DNA from: Singulisphaera sp. GP187
GTDB taxonomy: Bacteria; Planctomycetota; Planctomycetia; Gemmatales; Gemmataceae
Reading direction: 5' to 3'
Length of the DNA stretch: 64,000 nucleotides
Assembly (NCBI GenBank): GCA_945861245.1
Contig: CAMAUE010000001.1
Location: 62,001-126,000 of the forward strand
Shown here: positions 56,601 through 64,000 of the stretch, piece by piece
How the letters are laid out: each line of letters starts with the position of its first letter
Numbering within the stretch: the stretch's first letter is position 1
Position numbers and translations under genes: made by a program
The notes under the pieces: generated by a model
The model's input: only the letters and a program-made list of their open reading frames with translations
What the model was told of the DNA's origin: nothing
The model's database searches: none

Positions 56601-58819
56601 AACGCGCGGACCGCATTGCGGCCGACGATGATCGCCCGGCCCTGGAATACGCCCGCGAAGTAGAGGTCGCCCTCGTCTTGTTTGCGTTTCCATTGCGGCT
56701 TGCCATCGCGGAGATTGACGCAATGGATCGAGTCGGCATCGGGCGCGGTGAAGACGATACGCCCGTCATGAATCGCCGGCGGCGACGACTTCCATTTCGA
56801 CACCAGTGTCGTCGTAGCAGGCATTACCATTCCCGGCCGGATGCCAATATTGGGATTATTGGGCGTGAGCTGAATCATTTGATGGGCCGTATCGCGGTAC
56901 GGGTACGACCAGACCAGACTGCGCGTCATCAGGTCGATGCCGAACACTTCACCGGCGTTCGTCGGACACACGAGCACACCTTCGCCATAGGCAAGTTGTA
57001 TGCCATTGACGCGACGTGGAATGTCCTGGAAATACCGCGTGTCTTGCGTGACGGTTCCCAACGACTGGACTGCGACGATGGTTGGCTTTTGCGACCTTGG
57101 ATCACCGCCGGCTTTTTCTAATTTGGTCGGATCGATACACACCAGACGAAGGTCCGCTTCGCCCGGATACTGATTCATCTGTCGGCCCATGAAGGGGTTA
57201 TTGATGTTGGCCCCGCCCGGCTGCGGGATTTGCTTTTCGTTCAAGACGTACAGCTTGCCGCCAATTGAAATCGGCAGGCTGATAAAATGACTATCCGTGA
57301 ATGCCGAATCCTTCTCGTTCAGGTCCCAAACCAACCGACCCGTATGCAGGTCATAGGCGCCCAGGACGTTCTGATCGACGTATTCTTTCTTGATGTCCTG
57401 GCCGTTGAATTGCTGCTGAGGCTGATTGAACATCATACCCGAAAACATCTGTGGGTGTGGCGGCACAGCCATATCGTCGATCGCGTAAACGAGGCGATGA
57501 TCGGTGGCCATGGTGCCGATCGCGGTATTATCAAAGAGGAAGCTGCCGAAGCCTGGAACCTGGATGTAGGAATCCAGCCACGACTCGATGCGTGGGCGCG
57601 TTTTCGTGTCCAACGTCAACTTTCCAAGACTGCGCTTCATTTCAAGCGTTTTCCAAACAATCTGGCCCGGCTCGAAGGTATAGGCAACGCCGTCATGTTC
57701 CTGTTTTATTTTCTTCAGAGCGACGCCAACCAGCCCGCGATGATTGCGATATACCATGATGCCCTGCGAGGCGATCGGGAAGAAGCCGGGCATGACGGGG
57801 ATATTGGCATCCGTCATCTGCTTTATTACCGTCGTCACCCGCTGTTCCATTGTTTGGTCGGGGTCTTCTTCGTTGACGCCCTCGATCTTATCCCGGAACA
57901 TGGGCCGACGGAAGAGCGTCGCATCGAGCAATGGCGGGCTGCCGTTGGCCTGAGCGGCGTTCTTGTTGTTGCCTCGCCAGGAGGGCCAGTCGAAAACATT
58001 GACATCGCTGACGACGACCGTCTCCTTCAACGTGTCTTCGAGCTTCGCCATCGGGACCACGTCTTCGCCGACTTGCAGGCCAGGCTTGCCCTGGAGATTG
58101 GCTTGCAGGCGTTTCCACGTTTCGTCATAGTTTTTCTTGTTGCCCGCGCGATAGTAGGCAAGCGACGCTTTGAAAAGCGTGATATCGCTGACCTTCGCCC
58201 AGTCGGGATTCATGCTAAGAATTTGTTCGTACTTAAGCGCAGCTGTGAATACCTGGCCCCGTGCCAAATCCAGCGTGGCGAGGATTTCGTTCGCCTCGAT
58301 GCCAGCTTTCGTATGGCGGAAACGCTGGGCGACCTCTTTAAGGGCCTCATTATTGCCAGCCCGCTTCGCCTCGTCCAGAAGCCCCTTGGCTTCGGCACCG
58401 TAGGCGACCTCATAGGTCTGCAATCCTTCAATTAACATCGAACCGATCAGATTGTTCGCTTCGAATTTGACGCTTGTCCAGCGGGCATTCTCACGGCCCG
58501 ACGCATCGGTCTCTGTGATCTGAACAAAATTGTCCGTCTTTTCATTCAGCACCGCCTGCAACGCCTGCACGGCCTGGTTCCATTCCTTGTCCTTAATGCA
58601 ATCGCGGCCGACGTTGACGACTTGCCGAAAGCGAGAGTCCTCAAGGATTTTTATCGAGCTAAGCCCAGACGCACTGGCGTTGGTCTTGGCACCCTTGCCC
58701 GTCGGATCGACGGGCGGAAACCCAGGCTGCCCGACGGCAAAATCGCTCGCCCACGTGCCAATCGCGACTACCGCCATCCCGGCGCACACGGTGATTATCA
58801 ATCCGCGCTTCGTGAACAT
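53648..58819 (-). CDS. Giant secreted PQQ-like beta-propeller protein
   Basis: 1,723 residues from ATG 58819 (TAGGAA ribosome site; signal or anchor MFTKRGLIITVCAGMAVVAIGTWAS). Helical TPR-like segment about 55-270, then PQQ-type propeller blades (FDWPSWRGNNKNAAQ, GAYDLHTGRLVWDLNEKDS, ALDVKTGSQVWSIHTGDFP, AFDIERGQIKARN), a second helical block about 870-1130, and a second propeller (CFEGDTGKKLWEMQTT, VVEPLTGKTMWKRNDVG, VLDSRTGKELVATN). It has no recognisable quinone-dehydrogenase catalytic site, so binding or scaffolding is more likely. Upstream of the toroid and MoxR genes on the same strand and probably functionally tied to them. Confidence 0.85.
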   Translation of the reverse strand: MFTKRGLIITVCAGMAVVAIGTWASDFAVGQPGFPPVDPTGKGAKTNASASGLSSIKILEDSRFRQVVNVGRDCIKDKEWNQAVQALQAVLNEKTDNFVQITETDASGRENARWTSVKFEANNLIGSMLIEGLQTYEVAYGAEAKGLLDEAKRAGNNEALKEVAQRFRHTKAGIEANEILATLDLARGQVFTAALKYEQILSMNPDWAKVSDITLFKASLAYYRAGNKKNYDETWKRLQANLQGKPGLQVGEDVVPMAKLEDTLKETVVVSDVNVFDWPSWRGNNKNAAQANGSPPLLDATLFRRPMFRDKIEGVNEEDPDQTMEQRVTTVIKQMTDANIPVMPGFFPIASQGIMVYRNHRGLVGVALKKIKQEHDGVAYTFEPGQIVWKTLEMKRSLGKLTLDTKTRPRIESWLDSYIQVPGFGSFLFDNTAIGTMATDHRLVYAIDDMAVPPHPQMFSGMMFNQPQQQFNGQDIKKEYVDQNVLGAYDLHTGRLVWDLNEKDSAFTDSHFISLPISIGGKLYVLNEKQIPQPGGANINNPFMGRQMNQYPGEADLRLVCIDPTKLEKAGGDPRSQKPTIVAVQSLGTVTQDTRYFQDIPRRVNGIQLAYGEGVLVCPTNAGEVFGIDLMTRSLVWSYPYRDTAHQMIQLTPNNPNIGIRPGMVMPATTTLVSKWKSSPPAIHDGRIVFTAPDADSIHCVNLRDGKPQWKRKQDEGDLYFAGVFQGRAIIVGRNAVRALDVKTGSQVWSIHTGDFPSGQGVASKGIYYLPLKRGEIMAFDIERGQIKARNRAAVQGSAPGNLVFYEDMVLSQTATEIVAYPQLSMKLDLAKTDSTSDPENLTKLTDYGELLLKDGQVGSAVERLLKAYQRTPADPLAKRVKERLFEAITDLMQVDFEAAAKEHLTVYQSLCVVPADNAEEQRRKSTFHRLMGEGREKQGNLVEAFQHYKEFGALPLHRTQGGISAPEDSTVKVPVGVWLRGRIGGMLAKATPQQREPLEVKIADEWKAVEAKKDVEQYRSFVGMFDVPFRVGREARIRLAESLMDGSDRTAFLEAELYLHQVLGSEFRAEPASGGRALASLARLEEKKTTVESMRLAASYYRELGQHFANAPVRGDKTGADLVSELAADKRFLPFLEEIRNPFGTAKIAARDLVPGQYQPLASASIVLLPAREPNGFAKQNRLMLEANAFNPKLIMREIGADKNRWDITLGNVQMNQMIFPHLYGPTNPNTGQPAAYLPNARHRFYHSKGHLVVCQVGVMIYCFEGDTGKKLWEMQTTEIVQNNGFVHLQQVVTDAEGNPEFMYWNQLNNQRFRVQIGRIGTVQSSYVAVLSQKGMTVVEPLTGKTMWKRNDVGLNSHVFGDDQYLFIADANEGGAVGVGRVFRANDGQIMQIPDFSAAFSNRVRVIDRQILSAQSSRNDFTLRLYDIVKGKDAWTKNFAANSFVLQTEDSAITGVIEPDGKLTVLDSRTGKELVATNIAIGGRVNVEDLRNLRNPLLLQDSDRFYVALNRPVDFGKVNQGQIFNNFNNATRCLPVNGWVVAVHKNDGQRKAQDRVITWKKGDLAWHSQTPIANQLLVVDNFDVSPALIFTTRYIQINPKTGNTWVSVTQSISKTNGKWVYDSGPRNFNGAAPMFSTFQIDLKTRSVNLIGLGGAVQHYIDDGKAPPPLQGAMLNAPGGFAGNPAFPPDDPKLIANPVFPGIVQPVIRVPIRKAAPLPVRPK

Positions 58820-59123
58820 AATTCCTACCCCCGGCATCATCCTGGGTTTATTTCGCTCAGCTTACATTAGAGAAAAAGGGATTGTCGCACAGCTTCCCTA
58901 TCTTCGCAATAACAATCCTGCCGTAATTCCACGAATAATCGCGAAATCTTCCGTATCCTCCTAAGGACGATGATCCTTGTGGTTTCTAACACTTGGACGA
59001 TGGATCAGAACCGTTCTCAGGTTAACGAAGCGCGTTGGCGTCGGATATTTCGAGCTCAAAGCCGCGAGCGGAAGGAATGGATTCGCCCGGTGCTATACTT
59101 TACGCGGTTTGAATTGTCGCGTC

Positions 59124-59184
59124 GGTGGCAAAGACATTCCTGTCTGTGTGAGCCCCAAGCACAGACAGGAATGTCTTTGCCACC
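59124..59184. repeat. Perfect 25-bp palindrome (family G)
   Basis: Arms 59124-59148 and 59160-59184 are exact complements around an 11-base spacer (ggtggcaaagacattcctgt...). Short outer arms ctatacttt (59091-59099) and aaaagtatag (about 59199-59208) frame it. Confidence 0.92.
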
Positions 59185-59210
59185 GTTCAATAAATCGGAA
59201 AAGTATAGTG

Positions 59211-59270
59211 GTGCGAAAAGACAGAGTTGACGGGTCCGTGGGGCCAGGATTTCCACAGCCTGGCCGCACC
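59211..59270. repeat. Dispersed repeat, family D, reverse copy of 20740-20799
   Basis: gtgcgaaaagacagagttga (59211-59230) and the following bases to 59245 match the reverse complement of 20765-20799 with two differences; similarity runs on into the gccagg(a/c)tttccacagcctggcc hairpin part. Confidence 0.8.
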
Positions 59271-59566
59271 TGTCAAATCAAGCTGGTCGGACCGCTAGTT
59301 TTGATTCTGTCGGCGCCGCTGGCCTCAGGGATTCCTTGACATCGGGCACCCTTGGCGGATCTGGCGGGATGGCGCCGCCGGCGGGATCTTTCGCGTATTC
59401 CAAATCGGCAAACGATTGGGCAAGACGGGCCAGACCAGTCCAACGGAATCGGCGTTCTTGCCCGGACTATCCTTTCAGCTTTGGCCCTGCGCCTGCGATG
59501 GCCTTGCTGGCTGTCAAAATATCGGCCAATTGGACGGACTCCTGGTGACGAAGCATCGTGACTTGG

Positions 59567-59595
59567 TTGACAAACCTCCGCGCACGTGATAACGT
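59567..59595 (+). promoter_or_regulatory. Possible rnc promoter
   Basis: TTGACA (59567-59572), 17-base spacer, TAACGT (59590-59595, weak match to TATAAT), about 55 bases before the rnc ATG. Confidence 0.4.
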
Positions 59596-59648
59596 CCTCA
59601 TTAGAAATATTTTCAGCAAATTAACGATCAACGATCGACACCACCATT

Positions 59649-60377
59649 ATGGCACAGGAACTGACCTCGTCGCGGGAATCCGAGATTCTGGAAGATTGCC
59701 AGAAAACGATCGGCTACCAATTCCGTTCCCTAGAGCTGCTTCGCTCGGCTCTGACGCACACCTCCGGCGCCGATACACGCCAGGACTCAAACGAACGCCT
59801 GGAATTCCTGGGTGACTCCGTTCTCGGCTTGGTTTGCTGCGAGCAACTCTACAAGCGGTTTCCCGAATATCAAGAAGGCGAGATGACCAAAGTCAAATCG
59901 GCAGTCGTCAGCCGACGGACCTGTGCGCATCTTAGTCAACAGCTGAATTTGGGAGATTATTTGTTTATCGGCAAAGGAATGCATTCGCATGCCTCGCTGC
60001 CGGCGAACCTGCTGGCGGATGTGTTTGAATCACTCGTCGGCGCGATGTATCTGGACGGTGGACTTGAACCAGTCAAGGAATTCATCCTTAAATATCTGAA
60101 TCCCGAAATTGAGCAGGTAGCCGAGGCGGAACACGCGGGCAACTACAAGTCGCTGTTGCAGCAAGTCGCGCAGCAGGAATTCAATGCCACCCCGGCGTAT
60201 CACCTACTAGACGAGGCTGGCCCGGATCATAGCAAATGCTTCAAGCTGTCTGCTGTCATCGGACGCTATCACTATCCGTCGGCATGGGGCCGCACGAAAA
60301 AAGAAGCCGAGCAGAAAGCGGCAATGAACGCCTTGGCGATGATCAACAACGAGCCGATTCCTTTTCAGGCGGATTGA
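59649..60377 (+). CDS. rnc: Ribonuclease III
   Basis: 242 residues. Cuts double-stranded RNA in rRNA and mRNA processing. The RNase III signature NERLEFLGDSVLG (48-60) and the second acidic motif DVFESLVGAMYLDGG (124-138, Glu127) are intact; a double-stranded-RNA-binding domain follows (NYKSLLQQVAQQEF, SAWGRTKKEAEQKAAMNAL). Length is usual. The ribosome site is weak (accaccatt). Followed after 2 bases by the coupled zinc-binding gene. Confidence 0.95.
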   Translation: MAQELTSSRESEILEDCQKTIGYQFRSLELLRSALTHTSGADTRQDSNERLEFLGDSVLGLVCCEQLYKRFPEYQEGEMTKVKSAVVSRRTCAHLSQQLNLGDYLFIGKGMHSHASLPANLLADVFESLVGAMYLDGGLEPVKEFILKYLNPEIEQVAEAEHAGNYKSLLQQVAQQEFNATPAYHLLDEAGPDHSKCFKLSAVIGRYHYPSAWGRTKKEAEQKAAMNALAMINNEPIPFQAD

Positions 60378-60379
60378 CC

Positions 60380-60679
60380 GTGCCGATGCCACCCTACCAA
60401 GTTTTCTGCCAGACTCCCGACTGCAAAAAGCCGGCGCAATACAAGATCGCGGCACGCTGGAGCGATGGCCAAGTTAGTGAGCTTAAAACGTATGGACTGT
60501 GTTGTGAGGCTTGCCTAACGAAATCGCTACTACGAGCGCGAGAACGCTATCGTGCCTGTCGCCTTCTACCCGGCGAGACCCCAGAAGAGCCGGGCATCTA
60601 CCTACTCCAACACGGTAAACGCGATCAAAGTCTGCAACGGTTGGTCGAAAAAGAGGCGACCGTGACGGCGAACATATAG
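60380..60679 (+). CDS. Small zinc-binding protein coupled to rnc
   Basis: 99 residues from GTG 60380 (or 97 from ATG 60386). Conserved Cys pattern CQTPDCKK and CCEAC suggests a treble-clef or zinc-ribbon site, with PAQYKIAARWSDG between and RACRLLPGETPEEPGIYLLQ after. I recognise it as a conserved planctomycete protein of unknown function. The start lies 2 bases after the rnc stop, so translation is probably coupled. The open frame extends upstream to 60236 inside rnc and is not real there. Confidence 0.75.
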   Translation: MPMPPYQVFCQTPDCKKPAQYKIAARWSDGQVSELKTYGLCCEACLTKSLLRARERYRACRLLPGETPEEPGIYLLQHGKRDQSLQRLVEKEATVTANI

Positions 60680-60697
60680 CCCGCCATAAGTAGCGAC

Positions 60698-61033
60698 CTA
60701 TGTGGGTGAGGGCGGAGACGCATCTTTCTTCTCATACCGTGGCGCAATAGCGACGTACGGCCACCCCAGAAATCGCTTGACGCCGGCCCATTCGCCCAGG
60801 TCGTTGCCTTCCACGAGATGACCAATCCATTGCAGTACATACCCGGCAAGAAACACAGCGACGCCCCAAATCCAGTCCGGCCAGTACCAAAAAAGCAATG
60901 CTATGCCGACCGTGGTCATCGGGATGCCAATATAGTGGATGCCGCGATTGAACGGATGCTGATGCCGTTCCAGCCAATTGGCGAGCGCGCGTCGAAACGG
61001 TCGGCGTTTGAAGTAGCCCTGCAATTTCGACAT
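60698..61033 (-). CDS. Mpo1-like (DUF962) membrane protein
   Basis: 111 residues from ATG 61033 (GGAG ribosome site). HQHPFNRGIHYIGIPM and GHLVEGNDLGEW carry the conserved His/Asn pattern of the Mpo1/YGL010w family, whose yeast member is an iron-dependent dioxygenase of 2-hydroxy fatty acids. Two to three membrane helices (TTVGIALLFWYWPDWIWG, AVFLAGYVLQWIG). The frame can start at 61060. Role in lipid turnover inferred from the family. Confidence 0.8.
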   Translation of the reverse strand: MSKLQGYFKRRPFRRALANWLERHQHPFNRGIHYIGIPMTTVGIALLFWYWPDWIWGVAVFLAGYVLQWIGHLVEGNDLGEWAGVKRFLGWPYVAIAPRYEKKDASPPSPT

Positions 61034-61223
61034 GAACGTATTCTCCGTCAGCGATGTCATTGCGGAAGTATCGACGTTATACTAACAGACCGATTGAATC
61101 CGGTATATAGCCCGCCATTGATGTTGGGCGATATACCGAACCGATACGTTGATAGGCCTTGGCATGGGTCAGTCGTTCTTTAAGATAGACATCACGGACG
61201 AACGACAGCATCGCAACAATCTA

Positions 61224-61247
61224 CCGTCTCTTACGCTTCTGGCTCTG
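61224..61247. repeat. Solo arm of family C
   Basis: ccgtctcttacgcttctggc and the next bases match the right arm of family C with two changes; no left arm is near. It is 30 bases before the PH-domain gene start. Confidence 0.6.
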
Positions 61248-61277
61248 AAGAATTGCTCACAACGTGAAAGTCATGCC

Positions 61278-61751
61278 ATGAAACCAGCGATTACGAATCC
61301 CCTCGGTACCCGCACCCGCCTCGTTTGGCCGACCGTCGCTCGCATGCCGACAGTTGCGAAACTTGGCAAGATGCTAACCAATACTATCGTCTTGGCTCCG
61401 CTGGGCTGGTTGGTTATGGCGGGGGCGTATTTTGGGAAGCTATTGCCGTATATCGCCATTCGCTATCAACTAACCGACAAACAGATCATGATTCAGCGTG
61501 GCTGGGCAGGCACGGTCAGCGCGTCGGTTGCCTTGGCGGACATCGACGACGTGAAACTCGATCCCGCGTCGATCGATCAGTTCTTCCGCTCAGCTGACCT
61601 GCTGGTCTATAGTGGCGGCAAGGTTGCCATGACGTTGACCGCCGTACCCGATGCGGAATCTTTTCGCCACGCGATTATCGCTTCAGTTCATGCGTGGGTT
61701 CCAGGAAAAGCAAAGCAGATGCCGTTTATCCCAGCGTCGGCGACGAAATAA
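61278..61751 (+). CDS. PH-domain (bPH2-like) membrane protein
   Basis: 157 residues from ATG 61278. Membrane helices around NTIVLAPLGWLVMAGAYFG are followed by the bacterial PH pattern YQLTDKQIMIQRGWAGTVSASVALADIDDVKL and RSADLLVYSGG. Such proteins are usually membrane associated with unknown ligand. The open frame extends upstream to 61149 through a repeat arm, so the start at 61278 is preferred; the upstream site (gtgaaag) is moderate. Confidence 0.75.
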   Translation: MKPAITNPLGTRTRLVWPTVARMPTVAKLGKMLTNTIVLAPLGWLVMAGAYFGKLLPYIAIRYQLTDKQIMIQRGWAGTVSASVALADIDDVKLDPASIDQFFRSADLLVYSGGKVAMTLTAVPDAESFRHAIIASVHAWVPGKAKQMPFIPASATK

Positions 61752-61776
61752 GATATCGACTTATCCGTGAAACCTC

Positions 61777-61820
61777 AGATCCGGAAGCGTTAGCGACGAA
61801 CGAAAACCGCTGTCGCTAAC
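61777..61820. repeat. Family C-like partial palindrome next to a gene stop
   Basis: agatccggaagcgttagcga resembles a family C left arm; gttagcgac (61789-61797) and gtcgctaac (61812-61820) are exact complements. It abuts the stop of the lipoprotein gene at 61821. Confidence 0.65.
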
Positions 61821-62702
61821 TTACCTCACGCTAGCGTTTCGCAGTGCTTGGCGTCCCAATTCGCCGAGATGTGACTGCACTGCCAACTCCGGCGAAACCG
61901 ACGGGATGGCGTTTACCAAGCGCGGACGCAACGCCGGCGGGTTCGGGTTGTTTCGTAAATCGTGCAGATAGTTCAACAGGGCTTGTTTCGCCTGGGGCGT
62001 CGTACGCAGCATCATATGCACCCAGGCCCACGACTCGCGATACTCCACAGACGTCATCTGATGAACGTCCTGCAACTTTTCTAGCCGAACCAAATCGAAC
62101 TTCGCGTTCATTTGATGCATATGCTCGACATGTTTCACATTGACGCCCTGCTGACTGGTGGGCAGCTCAAAATACTCCGCCAAACCTTCATCGAGCCAGA
62201 TCGGGACGTTCTTGAGCGAACAATGCAAAAGAGCGTGCGTCAACTCGTGCCGCAAGTCTTGGTGGATGTTGTCGCCGAGATACGTATAAACGTTGAGGTC
62301 TTCGGCTCCGCCCAACCGTCGCGGTTGAACGACGAAGAATGCACGTCGGATCGGTAGGTCGCGGTATTTTGTCTGCATAAATTTTTCGTAGCGAGCTTTG
62401 TCCTCGAACAGGTAGACCCAGACCTCGCGCTGGGACGAAGGCAGCCGCAACTCACGATTGACCTGTTCGCGCAGACTGCCCAAATCCTTGAAGAGCGGGT
62501 GGTCCTTGCGAATTTCAAAGTCGGCGAGAAAGATGAATTGGTCCAGGCGAAACGACTGCTTCCCCGGCGCGCCGGTGAGCGGTTCCTTCTCCGTGTGCTC
62601 CTGGTTGTTCCTGGTGAAATGCGACAGCAATTCGCATCCCGCAATCAACGGCAGCACGAAAACGATCAAACCAATCAGGTTTCGCCAACGACGCGAGAAC
62701 AC
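61821..62702 (-). CDS. DUF1570 metallopeptidase-like lipoprotein
   Basis: 293 residues. N-terminal lipoprotein signal with lipobox LIAGC (Cys23). The zincin site is intact: HELTH (152-156) and downstream Glu172 in WLDEGLAEYFE. VWVYLFEDKARYEKFMQ and RESWAWVHMML are typical of DUF1570. Predicted membrane-anchored periplasmic peptidase of unknown substrate. Compare the degenerate relative at 14027-16171. No clear partner gene; the kinase-like gene lies 73 bases upstream on the same strand. Confidence 0.87.
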   Translation of the reverse strand: MFSRRWRNLIGLIVFVLPLIAGCELLSHFTRNNQEHTEKEPLTGAPGKQSFRLDQFIFLADFEIRKDHPLFKDLGSLREQVNRELRLPSSQREVWVYLFEDKARYEKFMQTKYRDLPIRRAFFVVQPRRLGGAEDLNVYTYLGDNIHQDLRHELTHALLHCSLKNVPIWLDEGLAEYFELPTSQQGVNVKHVEHMHQMNAKFDLVRLEKLQDVHQMTSVEYRESWAWVHMMLRTTPQAKQALLNYLHDLRNNPNPPALRPRLVNAIPSVSPELAVQSHLGELGRQALRNASVR

Positions 62703-62775
62703 GAACTTATCCTCAAGTTACCAATGAACGAGCGGTATACCCATTCGGCCTTTTGCCGCAAGCGGAAATCCGATT

Positions 62776-64000
62776 TCACAGTAGCGGCTTGCCTCGGCGT
62801 CTGTTGTGCTCGACTTTCTTGCGGGTTGCGCGATCTATTTCTTTCCACCAGGTTTTCCATTCGCCTGTTGCGAACGCGCCGAAATTGAGATAGCGCATCA
62901 AGAACCGCAGACGATCGGTGCGCGAGATACGCCTGCCGCCGAGAAAGCTGGCGTTCAGTCGAGCCAGATTCTGCACCTTCCGCGAACGCGACAGCGTGCC
63001 GAAGCGATCGACGCCGACGAGATCGATAAGCCAAACGACGCTTTCCGGCACATAAAGAAGGTTTTCAACGTCCTGGGAATAGGACGATGGCTCGCCAGCC
63101 GGTGCGTCCCATTTGCGAACGAGGATATTGGCGGCTTTGAGATCGCGATGCGATAGTTGGCGTACATGCAGATCGCGGATCGTACGTGCAACGCGTTCGA
63201 TCATTTTGTGCCGCATCTTACTCTGTCGCTCAGGCGCGAGCGACGCCAGGCTATCTACGAAATCATGAAGGTCATAGGCGTGATCAATCTTTTCGGTCAG
63301 CAGGTAACCGCTATGAAGCATGCCGATACTGGACCTATGCAAGACGGCAAACGGTCGCGCCGTGGCCAGGCCGCGCTCACGAAAACCTTGACCGTGAACC
63401 CACGATCGCATCGCCGGCGTGGGTCGAAACAGCGAGGAGATCGGATCCTTCCAGGCGCATACATGGAAGCGTTTGTAAATCACCGGCCTCATCACGCCGT
63501 TGATCGGAAACTGCATCTCGATTACCGTGGACGAACTCGAGTCCTTGAGCACGCGGACATCGGTTCGCCGGAACGGCGCATCCGGGTCGCGCATTAATTC
63601 AGCAAGCTGATTCGCACCCACGTCGGTCAGCGCGTGTCCGACGACGCCCGGTGCTTTCACTTTGCGATAGTAGCGATTGTTGATGACGCAGCGTTTGTCC
63701 CGACGGAGCCAAAATCGCTGATTGCGAGTCCAGCTAGCTGCTTCGATTTCACGCAAGCCCTTCGTATAAGGCTTCGTGCCATAGGCGTCACGTTGCCAGG
63801 GCCCCATGCCGCGAGCGTCGTAGTATGCCTGCCAGAAACGCAATCGATCCGATCGATTGACGCGAATCGTAAACCAGCAGTTGATCATCACCAGATTGTC
63901 GCGACTTTGTTCCCAGTCGAGCGGCGGACCGGTTTCGACGGCGAGCAGATCGATGACGAAAAGTTGCACATTTCCATCCGCGCCGATGCGGGCTAACAAA
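62776..64000 (-). CDS. Tandem WaaP/Kdo-kinase-like protein, 5' part outside the window
   Basis: At least 407 residues; the frame is open at the right edge. Residues 120-400 form a complete protein-kinase-like domain of the lipopolysaccharide-kinase (WaaP) type: Lys176 in PVIYKRF, catalytic loop SHRDLKAAN (283-291), metal-binding Asp326 in WLIDLVGVDR. Before it, residues 1-60 repeat the end of a kinase domain (LFVIDLLAVETG, NRSDRLRFWQAYYDARG against WLIDLVGVDRFG, SRTDRLRFLMRYLNFG), so a second kinase unit precedes it. Such enzymes phosphorylate sugars of lipid A or core oligosaccharide. Ends 74 bases before the DUF1570 lipoprotein gene. Confidence 0.82.
   Translation of the reverse strand, partial: LLARIGADGNVQLFVIDLLAVETGPPLDWEQSRDNLVMINCWFTIRVNRSDRLRFWQAYYDARGMGPWQRDAYGTKPYTKGLREIEAASWTRNQRFWLRRDKRCVINNRYYRKVKAPGVVGHALTDVGANQLAELMRDPDAPFRRTDVRVLKDSSSSTVIEMQFPINGVMRPVIYKRFHVCAWKDPISSLFRPTPAMRSWVHGQGFRERGLATARPFAVLHRSSIGMLHSGYLLTEKIDHAYDLHDFVDSLASLAPERQSKMRHKMIERVARTIRDLHVRQLSHRDLKAANILVRKWDAPAGEPSSYSQDVENLLYVPESVVWLIDLVGVDRFGTLSRSRKVQNLARLNASFLGGRRISRTDRLRFLMRYLNFGAFATGEWKTWWKEIDRATRKKVEHNRRRGKPLL

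Larger units (their letters stand above)
58820..59648. other. 829-base divergent gap packed with repeats
   Basis: Between the PQQ gene and rnc. It holds a 25-bp perfect palindrome (59124-59184), a dispersed repeat (59211-59270) and a possible rnc promoter (59567-59595). Open frames at 59336-59561 were judged non-coding: they have no ribosome site and no recognisable fold. Confidence 0.6.

Noticed and set aside
59336-59561. Small open frames between the repeats and rnc
   Set aside because: Two overlapping frames of similar length, no ribosome site, no conserved-looking motif; treated as intergenic.

Overview
The window looks like chromosomal DNA of a planctomycete, most probably of the Gemmataceae or a close relative. 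Supporting signs are a BBP7-type outer-membrane barrel, many signal-peptide-bearing proteins of unknown role, a 1,700-residue PQQ-propeller protein, DUF1570 and NPCBM proteins, a long MoxR/DUF58/BatA gene cluster, and dozens of short intergenic palindromes. This placement is inference from gene content; no rRNA or tRNA gene was seen.

Layout. 1-9 kb: the C-terminal two thirds of a UvrA-type excinuclease with a duplicated C-terminal module, a DUF4198/CbiM cobalt-nickel uptake pair, an atypical sigma-like protein with an N-terminal hydrophobic segment, a Tat-exported sugar-phosphate-isomerase-like protein and a penicillin acylase. 9-18 kb: Nudix hydrolase, a secreted protein of unknown function, a zinc-ribbon membrane protein broken by an in-frame stop, an orphan DsbD-alpha-like domain, an ACT-domain protein, a degenerate DUF1570 protein and the BBP7 barrel. 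18-25 kb: housekeeping genes rsmA, ribE, pssA (minus strand) and lysA (plus strand), then a secreted alpha-solenoid protein with two receiver-like domains that lack the phospho-acceptor Asp.

25-36 kb (all minus strand): an envelope protease island with a subtilase, a small Cys-rich protein, an SGNH-like protein, three HtrA-like proteins in tandem (one with an intact triad, two predicted inactive) and an NPCBM protein. 36-59 kb (minus strand): a cluster, read in the order PQQ propeller, alpha/alpha-toroid protein, MoxR ATPase, DUF58, BatA-VWA, VWA membrane protein, a 1,275-residue DUF4175-like membrane protein, a Lys/Gly/Pro-rich coiled-coil protein and a helical-repeat protein. This resembles a Bat (Bacteroides aerotolerance)-type operon with extra secreted and membrane parts, and is the best candidate for a multi-gene system of unknown role. 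59-64 kb: RNase III with a coupled zinc-binding protein, a Mpo1-like protein, a PH-domain protein, a DUF1570 lipoprotein with intact HELTH, and the C-terminal part of a tandem WaaP-like kinase.

A second theme is mobile palindromes. At least three sequence families recur in gaps between genes; one copy lies in frame inside uvrA and another supplies the stop codon of the Nudix gene. A third theme is enzyme folds whose catalytic residues are lost (two HtrA-like proteins, an alpha/beta-hydrolase domain, a DUF1570 protein, two receivers). All functions are read from sequence motifs; nothing was searched or computed.
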